Of a stretch of DNA of 6,962 nucleotides, positions 1-4,644 are shown in pieces. The position numbers and the translations under genes are program-made. The number at the start of each line of letters is the position of its first letter. Position 1 is the first letter of the stretch. The notes under the pieces are model-generated. The model was given only the letters and a program-made list of their open reading frames with translations. It was not told where the DNA came from and did no database searches. Source of the DNA: Bordetella parapertussis (GTDB lineage: Bacteria > Pseudomonadota > Gammaproteobacteria > Burkholderiales > Burkholderiaceae_C); assembly GCA_945900695.1 (NCBI GenBank), contig CAMDJU010000145.1:1-6962 (forward strand), in the 5' to 3' direction.

Positions 1-1043
1 AGGGGGTAGGCTGCCACGGAGACCAGCATCGCACGCATTCGAAAGTTAAGCCAGCCTGTTTCCCTGAGCATGGTGACGCAAGCATCCACCATGGGCCAAC
101 CTGTGCGGGCTTGTTTCAAAGCGTCAAAGTGTTCTTGGCTAAAGTCTTGTTCGCGCAGGTTGTCGTATCCACGGTGCATATTGCGCCATTCAATCTCAGG
201 CTCACTCTCTAATTTTTGAATGAAATGGCAATGCCAATACAGTCGGCTGATGAAAGCAGTCAAACCAGAGCGATGTCGAGATGCCTCGGGTGGAAGTTGT
301 TCAAGCAGTCGCCGAGATTGTTGAACCACCTCGCGCATGCTGATACAACCGAAGGCCAGGTACGCAGAAAGGCGCGAGCATGCATCCGGAGCTGACAGGG
401 GAGACGATATGCCCCCCCGGTAGCCAATGCTGCGCGCATTTAAGAAACTGTGCATGGTTTTCAATGCCTGCGAACGCCCGCCAAGTTGCCTCAATGGGGG
501 GTTGTGTTGTAGATGTTCTGGCACGGCCATGACAAAGGGCTGGGGCGTTGGCTTTTTCCAAAAGCTCAGAGCGTGAAACGCTTGAACGGGCGAAGCCATA
601 TGCCTTTCCCATTCTTTTTGCCATAGATTGCGACTTTTTAAACGGCGCACAACACCAAACTGTGCAAACTCTGTCCATGCAATATTTTTTGCATGGCACC
701 AAGTGGCGACTTTCAAGTCACGTGCATATGTAAAGCCATTGCCTGTTTCTTCATGTGAGTAAAGCTTCGAGAAAGGTGATTCGTTCCACAATTGGGCCAA
801 CACATCGACAGCCTCACCAGTGTGGACTTCTAAGCACCCGCCGCATGAGCGTAGATAGGCGTCGACTTCTATCAGTGATTCCCGAATAAATTCAAAATGC
901 TGGAGGGCACAATCCGGCTGTAGCCAAAGCTCGGGCTCAACAATGTAGATGCATCGAACAGGCCCGTTTTTTGATGCATTCGCAAGCGCCTCGTGATCTT
1001 GCCAGCGCAAGTCACGTTTAAACCAAACCAAGGCGTAACTCAT
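1..1043 (-). CDS. Cryptochrome/photolyase-family flavoprotein (C-terminus cut by window edge)
   Basis: The first 347 residues are present; the gene continues past base 1. It opens with the photolyase N-terminus (VWFKRDLRW at residues 6-14), followed by the antenna-type Rossmann domain (about 1-130) and the start of the helical FAD domain. Family landmarks are SHEETGNGFTYARDL, AQFGVVRRLKSRNLW, the FAD-phosphate loop from Y208 (YRGG) to SRLSAYLAFG, and TGWPMVDAC at 314-322. The start at 1043 is the first usable start codon in frame and has AGAGG 5 nt upstream. Compared with E. coli photolyase (from memory), CPD-contacting Glu274 aligns with R267 and Asn341 with F334, while Trp277 (W270) and Arg342 (R335) are kept. 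It is therefore probably not a classical CPD photolyase; a cryptochrome or repair enzyme of another specificity is possible. It is the last visible gene of the set MerR-oxygenase-photolyase, 52 nt after the oxygenase stop. Family certain, activity not. Confidence 0.93.
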   Translation of the reverse strand, partial: MSYALVWFKRDLRWQDHEALANASKNGPVRCIYIVEPELWLQPDCALQHFEFIRESLIEVDAYLRSCGGCLEVHTGEAVDVLAQLWNESPFSKLYSHEETGNGFTYARDLKVATWCHAKNIAWTEFAQFGVVRRLKSRNLWQKEWERHMASPVQAFHALSFWKKPTPQPFVMAVPEHLQHNPPLRQLGGRSQALKTMHSFLNARSIGYRGGISSPLSAPDACSRLSAYLAFGCISMREVVQQSRRLLEQLPPEASRHRSGLTAFISRLYWHCHFIQKLESEPEIEWRNMHRGYDNLREQDFSQEHFDALKQARTGWPMVDACVTMLRETGWLNFRMRAMLVSVAAYP

Positions 1044-1099
1044 CAGGCCTCTTTCCCAGTCCTTGGCCCAAGTCTCATGCCATTGAACGGTGATTTCAT
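1043..1099 (-). other. 18-codon frame bridging oxygenase and photolyase genes (possible coupling ORF)
   Basis: The frame reads MKSPFNGMRLGPRTGKEA. Its ATG overlaps the oxygenase stop as ATGA (1096-1099) and its TGA overlaps the photolyase ATG as TGATG (1041-1045). The whole 52-nt spacer is thus translatable without a gap, which would let ribosomes pass from one gene to the next. The peptide resembles nothing I know. It may simply be a translated spacer; no ribosome site is obvious for its own ATG. The geometry is seen directly, the role is inferred. Confidence 0.25.
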
Positions 1100-1914
1100 G
1101 ACGGGGAATAGGCGCGCTGGGCGCTAAGGTCTTGCTCGGGCCCTTGAAACGCATTCTCACGGGCGGTCAGCACCAGGGTGTCGCGGTGTGCGATGTGATC
1201 CAGGGGCTGGATGGGGGTGCTTTCGTGAATGACCCGTGCATCGTCCAACAACAGCACAGACCAAGGCTGTTGAAGCGTGAAGCGCTCGCCTTGCGGCCCA
1301 TGGGCATCAAAAACCCGCGTTTCCCCACCGATGATGTTTTGGCGTTGCAGTAAAAATACAGCCACAAAATCCACCCCATCCCGGTGTGCTCCTTCAGGTG
1401 TCGGGCGGCCAATGCCTTGGCTGCAGTCAATGCGAAATGGGTGGGCTTCGATGCACCAGTGCGCTTGGGGTTTGTTGCGCCATTGGCTGCATGCCCGTGC
1501 AAATGCCGTCAACAGTTGAGTCCACACCGGCAACTTCACCATGTCTTGGCTCATGGGTTCAAACAATCGATGCATGCCGCCGTGCAAGGCGTTGTAGTCC
1601 AGCGATTGCCAATGCGCGCGGTGCGGTGTTTGGGTCAGATGGTCATGGTGGAATTCAAAGCAACTGTGCCGTCTGCGTCGATAGCTGCCACCATCCTTGA
1701 GGTGCTTATCCAAGGGCATGTGATCCCAAAAGGGAAAAAGGGCATGGAGTTCACCGGTTTCGCATCCGGCCCATTGCGCTGTGGCTAAAGGGTCAAGAAC
1801 CGCATAGCCTCTGTGCGCCATGGTGTGACAAAGTGACTCAAGCGGGGTGTCTTGGGGTTCGGGCCAGGTCGATGTCAAATCATTTGAAGCGACCTCTGGT
1901 TGGAGCCCCATCAT
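1096..1914 (-). CDS. 2-oxoglutarate/Fe(II)-dependent oxygenase, PF10014 (2OG-Fe_Oxy_2) type
   Basis: This 272-residue soluble protein has the full iron site of the family: H177-R-D179 in a cupin strand, distal H230 in DDARVIHESTPI, and R244 in AHRDTLVLT as the likely 2-oxoglutarate anchor. The upstream block SYRRRRHSCF (77-86) and GGET (196-199) are also typical of PF10014, a family that includes bacterial hydroxylases of free amino acids such as isoleucine 4-hydroxylase. The substrate here cannot be read from the sequence. The first of two adjacent ATG codons (1914 and 1911) overlaps the regulator's stop as ATGA, so translation is probably coupled to the MerR gene. Length is normal for the family and no key residue is missing. 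Lying between a MerR regulator and a photolyase homologue, it may modify a small molecule made or needed under light stress; that is inference. Confidence 0.88.
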   Translation of the reverse strand: MMGLQPEVASNDLTSTWPEPQDTPLESLCHTMAHRGYAVLDPLATAQWAGCETGELHALFPFWDHMPLDKHLKDGGSYRRRRHSCFEFHHDHLTQTPHRAHWQSLDYNALHGGMHRLFEPMSQDMVKLPVWTQLLTAFARACSQWRNKPQAHWCIEAHPFRIDCSQGIGRPTPEGAHRDGVDFVAVFLLQRQNIIGGETRVFDAHGPQGERFTLQQPWSVLLLDDARVIHESTPIQPLDHIAHRDTLVLTARENAFQGPEQDLSAQRAYSPS

Positions 1915-2909
1915 TTGGAAAGACTCGCCAAATCGATGCCTTCATGTTGAGCCACCATCTCCAAGGCGGATTCAAACAACGCGCGGGCAGAGCCAGAAAC
2001 AGAGCTCAGGTAGGCGTGAATGTGGGCATCTTCACTGGATTTGTTCAAGCAATCGTGGCTGTATTGCTCAAAGCTGGCCAATTGGGCGATGATTTCAGCC
2101 ACATGGCGCGGGCATTCGCACAGAACATTGGTGGAAATGCCTGATACCCGCATGAGGGTCATGTCGTTGAATTTCCGCTGCGGTATCAAGGTGCCCGAGC
2201 TTGATCCCACGGCACTTTGTGCTGGATCCATCAGAAGGACAGCGTTGACCAAGTCTGCCAACTCAGCATCGCTGATGGGGTCTCTGCGCACAATCATTCC
2301 GCAACGTTTCATGGCCTCAATGATCGGCTCTTGCCCAAAGCTGTACAACACAATCACCTGCAAAGCACCGTGTATCTCTGCCAGGCGATGGATATCGACT
2401 TGAACGCCTGCGTGCAATGAGTTGCATTGGATGAGCAAAATTTGTGGCTTGTGCTGCCCGGCTGTTTCCAGCGCTTGGCTGAGGGTGCTGTAGATATCGG
2501 TCACCTGGATGGCGTGGTGATGAAAACCCAGCGTGAACTTTTTCGACTCGATGCGGCTGGCCAGTGTCAGGCCCACAACCGCCATGGACACCACAGCGCC
2601 ATGGCCCACAGCGGACTGCTTTCTTTGGTTGGCAGTCTGCTGCTTTTGCAGCAAGTCATTGAGCGCCGTACAGGATAGGGTGGCCACACTGCTGATGCTG
2701 TGGCCATTCTCGGTGAGCCTTTTCAACAGCGTCGCCTTTAAAACATCGTCGTCGCTGTAAAGGCGGTGCTTGCCTTCTGTTTTGTGGGGGGTGAAACAGT
2801 CATACCTGGCCTCCCAAATGCGCAACGTGGGTGCGGGTACGCCACTCAGGCTGGACACAGCCCCAATCTTGTGGGCGTTTGAAGTTGAGTTTTTTATTGA
2901 ATTAGCCAT
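1911..2909 (-). CDS. MerR-family transcriptional regulator with B12-binding-like middle domain
   Basis: The 332-residue protein starts with a MerR winged helix-turn-helix at about 14-80 (IGAVSSLSGVPAPTLRIWEA, then HRLYSDDDV). A middle alpha/beta segment (about 103-227) has the strand-helix pattern of cobalamin-binding domains in LitR/CarH-type light regulators, but no D/E-x-H-x2-G motif follows its first strand. The nearest match, D172-I-H174, lies late in the domain and lacks the glycine. The C-terminal part (about 240-328) carries RKFNDMTLMRVSGIST, CECPRHVAEII and FEQYS, a helical block I associate with proteobacterial MerR proteins near photolyase genes. It is first in the minus-strand set and divergent from the Rrf2 gene, so autoregulation from the shared 2910-3016 region is likely. 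The start at 2909 is the only in-frame ATG before the DNA-binding domain; its ribosome site is weak. Homology to LitR is probable, B12 dependence doubtful. Confidence 0.87.
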   Translation of the reverse strand: MANSIKNSTSNAHKIGAVSSLSGVPAPTLRIWEARYDCFTPHKTEGKHRLYSDDDVLKATLLKRLTENGHSISSVATLSCTALNDLLQKQQTANQRKQSAVGHGAVVSMAVVGLTLASRIESKKFTLGFHHHAIQVTDIYSTLSQALETAGQHKPQILLIQCNSLHAGVQVDIHRLAEIHGALQVIVLYSFGQEPIIEAMKRCGMIVRRDPISDAELADLVNAVLLMDPAQSAVGSSSGTLIPQRKFNDMTLMRVSGISTNVLCECPRHVAEIIAQLASFEQYSHDCLNKSSEDAHIHAYLSSVSGSARALFESALEMVAQHEGIDLASLSK

Positions 2910-3016
2910 GAATTGAAGATGTATTGAATAGATTAATTGATTTATTTTTACGTATTGTATAGGTTAAATGAAAATGATGCTAGATTACAAGTTCTGAAAT
3001 TAAACAGGAATTGCAA
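2910..3016. promoter_or_regulatory. Divergent promoter region between MerR and Rrf2 genes
   Basis: This 107-bp stretch is markedly AT-rich and feeds two regulators in opposite directions. On the plus strand an extended -10 (TGCTAGATT, 2978-2986) lies 20 bp after TTGTAT (2955-2960); such a long spacer is typical of MerR-controlled promoters. An alternative is TTGATT (2937-2942), 17 bp, TAGGTT (2960-2965). On the minus strand TATACAAT (2961-2954) could be the -10 of the MerR gene and shares bases with the plus-strand TTGTAT. GGTTAAA at 2962-2968 recurs at 4612-4618 before crtI. All elements are read by eye. Confidence 0.5.
3006..3010 (+). promoter_or_regulatory. Ribosome binding site that decides the Rrf2 start
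   Basis: AGGAA ends 6 nt before the ATG at 3017 but directly touches the upstream in-frame TTG at 3011, so ATG 3017 is the better start. It also gives the usual Rrf2 N-terminus. Confidence 0.7.
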
Positions 3017-3529
3017 ATGCTGAACGCCCGTGCTGTACAAGGCTTAAAAGTCCTCGCGCTGATTGCCAGCTCAAACCCATCTGAAGCAGTCAACTCCAAG
3101 CAGTTATCACAGCAACTGGGGTTGTCTATTTCTTACATTGAGAATTTGCTCAAAAATCTTAAGAAAAATGAACTGGTTGTTGCCAATCGCGGGCCAGGTG
3201 GGGGATATCTTTTACAAAAATGTGTGGATGAAATCTCGGTATGGGATGTGGTCACGTGCTTTGAGCAAGAAGAAGAACCAAGCGTCGAAATCCGGACGAA
3301 TGAATATGCCATTAGTTTTGCAATCACCCAAGAACTCCATCAAATCAAGCAACACTTTTTACAGAATTACCCCATCACTGACATCACAAAAAACTCCCCC
3401 CAAATCGAGAAAAAATCCAAGGTTCGGCAACTTTCAAGCCACTTCAAGCCTCTCGCTGCCCGATTGGCACCCAAGGCCCCCAACTCGGTGTTTGACTTGC
3501 CCAATTTCATGTATCCACGTGCCGCTTGA
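3017..3529 (+). CDS. Rrf2-family transcriptional regulator without Fe-S cysteine cluster
   Basis: The 170-residue protein has the Rrf2 winged helix: an N-terminal helix (ARAVQGLKVLALIA), a recognition region (SKQLSQQLGLSISYIENLL) and the wing with NRGPGGGYLL at about 57-66. Relatives such as IscR and NsrR hold an Fe-S cluster with three cysteines near residues 90-105. Here that stretch has none, and the only cysteines, C69 and C81, lie before it, so the protein probably senses something else or works without a cluster. The C-terminal tail after about residue 120 is Lys- and Pro-rich and ends in NSVFDLPNFMYPRAA. Length is normal for the family. It is first in the plus-strand operon with the 106-residue protein and the broken DCC gene, and is transcribed away from the MerR gene. 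Codon use is more A/T-rich than in crtI. Target genes are unknown. Confidence 0.87.
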   Translation: MLNARAVQGLKVLALIASSNPSEAVNSKQLSQQLGLSISYIENLLKNLKKNELVVANRGPGGGYLLQKCVDEISVWDVVTCFEQEEEPSVEIRTNEYAISFAITQELHQIKQHFLQNYPITDITKNSPQIEKKSKVRQLSSHFKPLAARLAPKAPNSVFDLPNFMYPRAA

Positions 3530-3543
3530 AAGTGGGGGGATTG

Positions 3544-3864
3544 ATGAAAATCACGTATATGTTGGTCAACCGGTCGGGCAAGGGCCGCCGCATACCTGCC
3601 GGAGATGCGTGGCAGTGGATACACCACGTCGAAGATGTCTCGCAAATGAAGGCGGTTTTTTTGAAGCTCAAAAAAAGAATCCGCGATGACAGGCTTACCT
3701 TGGCGAATTTGCACTTTGAGCAACGCGATTCCTCTGGGGAGTTTATGGAAATGGCAAGTTTTGAGTACAAGGGACCTGTGATTGACGACGAAACGATTTC
3801 TCCGAAAAGAATCATTTTTGTGCACGAAGAATCGGTGGATGAACCCTTAGAGGAGACCACTTGA
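3544..3864 (+). CDS. Unrecognised 106-residue soluble protein in Rrf2 operon
   Basis: I do not recognise this protein. It begins MKITYMLVNRSGKGRRIPAG, has a charged middle helix (about 32-50, KAVFLKLKKRIRDDR), then a beta-like second half and an acidic tail ending EESVDEPLEETT. It has no signal peptide, membrane segment, cysteine or known motif. The ATG at 3544 is chosen because G-rich GGGGGGA (3534-3540) lies just before it; in-frame TTG 3526, GTG 3532 and TTG 3541 are less likely. It starts 14 nt after the Rrf2 stop and ends 1 nt before the DCC start, and its own 3' end carries AGGAG (3851-3855) for the next gene. Such packing shows a real, co-transcribed gene. A small cytosolic partner of the Rrf2 regulator or of the lost DCC protein is conceivable but not shown. 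Confidence 0.72.
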   Translation: MKITYMLVNRSGKGRRIPAGDAWQWIHHVEDVSQMKAVFLKLKKRIRDDRLTLANLHFEQRDSSGEFMEMASFEYKGPVIDDETISPKRIIFVHEESVDEPLEETT

Positions 3865-3865
3865 C

Positions 3866-4036
3866 ATGGCGATTGAAAAAAATTGCACCAATGTTCTTTA
3901 TGACGGCTCATGTCCGCTGTCTGCGCTGAGGATCAGGCAATTTTAAAAAGTCATTCCAAACATACCGATCCATTCGGTAGATGTGAAGAGACCAGAATTT
4001 ACGGCCTCTTTGGGTTACATCACGGATGTCTTAAGA
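3866..4036 (+). pseudogene. Broken DCC-family (DUF393) thiol-disulfide oxidoreductase-like gene
   Basis: The reading frame starts MAIEKNCTNVLYDGSCPL, the N-terminus of DCC/DUF393 proteins, whose signature is D-x-x-C-P-x-C near the start. Here the second cysteine is serine (TCT, one base from TGT). The frame meets a TAA at 3944-3946 after 26 codons, then continues in the same frame as KVIPNIPIHSVDVKRPEF and GYITDVLR, which fits the next strand and helix of the family. At about 4037 it runs into insertion-sequence material, so the second half (normally to about 120-140 residues) is gone. Three independent lesions make function very unlikely. The ribosome site AGGAG is 10 nt upstream and the start lies 1 nt after the preceding gene, so it was once the third gene of that operon. 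The family match is from memory of the motif. Confidence 0.72.
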
Positions 4037-4284
4037 GGAACCGACAAACAGATCATTGGGTTCTTGTGGCAAGCCGAATCTGGCATGCCAGCCATGGAGT
4101 ACTGCCACAGCGGCAGCTTAGCGATGCCACTTTCTACAAATGGCGTGCCAAGTGCTTCGTCATGCAGGCTTCAGGCGCTGGCATGCGGTGCGAATTTGAG
4201 CCAGAGAATGCCAAGCCAAAGAAATTACTCGCTGAGGCCCCCCCGGATATTCATGCCCTTAAAGGCGTACTTGGGGTAAACCGC
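4037..4284 (+). pseudogene. IS3-family transposase OrfA, frameshifted
   Basis: The first part reads GTDKQIIGFLWQAESGMPAM in the frame of the DCC gene and matches the usual OrfA start (EQIIGFLKQAEAGMP). After the codons for HSGS the frame moves. A single base is missing from an expected TTC near 4118-4120, and the next frame gives SDATFYKWRAK, the OrfA helix-turn-helix region. It continues as ENAKPKKLLAEA and IHALKGVLGVNR, the leucine-zipper and C-terminal blocks. No intact start codon is in frame. The substitutions seen (for example K-to-W in GFLWQ and L-to-P in AKPKK) point to an old relic. Confidence 0.83.
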
Positions 4285-4400
4285 TGGCCCCACAGATCTA
4301 GCGCGAGCAGATCGGCATGAAGATTAAACCATTTCAATGGTGCGAGTGTCGCGCCTGTCGACTTGTGGAGCTGAGCAGAGACAGTTTCCGCAACCCGCCT
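4281..4400 (+). pseudogene. IS3-family transposase OrfB, N-terminal fragment
   Basis: The frame reads PLAPQI, a TAG stop at 4299-4301, REQIGMKIK, then CRACRLVELSRDSFRNPP, matching the start of IS3 OrfB (RRACRLVGLSRDSYR and similar). It begins in the -1 frame relative to the end of OrfA, the relation used by IS3 elements for programmed frameshifting into the fused transposase. The integrase domain is lost after the NPP block, and what follows is unrelated to OrfB. It is nonfunctional. Confidence 0.8.
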
Positions 4401-4432
4401 ATTGGAAGAATTCCACTTACTGAGTTCGACCA

Positions 4433-4462
4433 CCTTCATCGGCAGCTGGCTACCGATGAAGG
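4433..4462. repeat. Perfect 10-bp stem hairpin
   Basis: CCTTCATCGG (4433-4442) pairs with CCGATGAAGG (4453-4462) around a 10-nt loop. No T-run follows directly, so a simple intrinsic terminator is not proven. It may stop read-through from the IS relic or be an old element end. Confidence 0.65.
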
Positions 4463-4480
4463 GTGAATCCATCCATTCAC
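4463..4480. repeat. Perfect 6-bp stem hairpin next to the larger one
   Basis: GTGAAT (4463-4468) and ATTCAC (4475-4480) flank a 6-nt loop and begin at the base right after the 10-bp hairpin. Downstream is AT-rich (ATTTAGATTAA). The two together could form a bipartite stop signal between the relic and crtI. Confidence 0.4.
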
Positions 4481-4569
4481 ATTTAGATTAACCTTAACCC
4501 GGACTTGCAACCAATGCTTGGTATGGCTAATGGGGATATTTCACGTTGGACAAGAAGCGATAATATTTT

Positions 4570-4597
4570 TGCAATACCTACATGACTGGTTATTGCA
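4570..4597. repeat. Inverted repeat upstream of crtI, possible operator
   Basis: TGCAATACC (4570-4578) faces GGTTATTGCA (4588-4597): arms match except for one extra base, with a 9-nt centre. It lies just after the AT-rich -10-like block and about 50 bp before the start codon, where a regulator could bind. Which protein would bind is unknown. Confidence 0.4.
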
Positions 4598-4630
4598 CCT
4601 CAACCTATTTTGGTTAAACGCTTAAATCGA

Positions 4631-4640
4631 GGAACGTTCC
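4631..4640. repeat. 10-bp perfect palindrome overlapping the crtI ribosome site
   Basis: GGAACGTTCC is its own reverse complement and covers the 3' half of the GAGGAA ribosome site. It could bind a dimeric protein; without a loop it is a poor RNA hairpin. Such a palindrome can also occur by chance. Confidence 0.35.
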
Positions 4641-4644
4641 GTCC

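Larger units (their letters stand above)
4037..4400 (+). mobile_element. Relic of an IS3-family insertion sequence
   Basis: This stretch holds an almost complete but frameshifted OrfA and only the first part of OrfB. No terminal inverted repeats or target duplication could be found, and the usual noncoding leader before OrfA seems missing, as the DCC frame runs straight into it. Most of OrfB, including the DDE catalytic core, is deleted, so the element cannot move by itself. It lies at the broken end of the DCC gene and probably truncated it. The exact right end is uncertain; recognisable similarity stops near 4400. Confidence 0.8.
4481..4644 (+). promoter_or_regulatory. Noncoding leader and probable promoter region of crtI
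   Basis: No coding frame is convincing here. Possible elements are TTGCAA (4505-4510), 17 bp, TAATGG (4528-4533), and an AT-rich GATAATATT block (4559-4567) resembling a -10 without a matching -35. An inverted repeat lies at 4570-4597. GAGGAA (4629-4634) is the likely ribosome site, 10 nt before the ATG. GGTTAAA (4612-4618) is shared with the MerR/Rrf2 promoter region. Promoter choice is uncertain. Confidence 0.45.

Noticed and set aside
411..417. Run of seven C as a possible frameshift site
   Set aside because: The photolyase frame is intact across it and both sides match the family.
301..702. Minus-strand open frame of 133 codons
   Set aside because: It lies in another frame inside the photolyase gene, has a low-complexity, Cys/Ser-rich translation and no family features.
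1384..1788. Plus-strand open frame of 134 codons
   Set aside because: It is antisense to the oxygenase gene, whose iron-site motifs make that strand the coding one.
3011..3016. TTG at 3011 as start of the Rrf2 gene
   Set aside because: The ribosome site would touch the start codon; ATG 3017 has proper spacing.
3861..3866. TTGACA resembling a consensus -35 box
   Set aside because: It sits on the stop/start junction of two genes, and no -10 box follows at 16-18 bp.
3910..4320. Plus-strand frame of 136 codons as a single gene
   Set aside because: Only its second half (from SDATFYKW) is meaningful, as the rear of OrfA; the first half is an out-of-frame reading of the DCC gene.
4251..4472. Minus-strand open frame of 73 codons
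   Set aside because: It is antisense to the OrfA/OrfB relic and spans the hairpin; no recognised family and no ribosome site.
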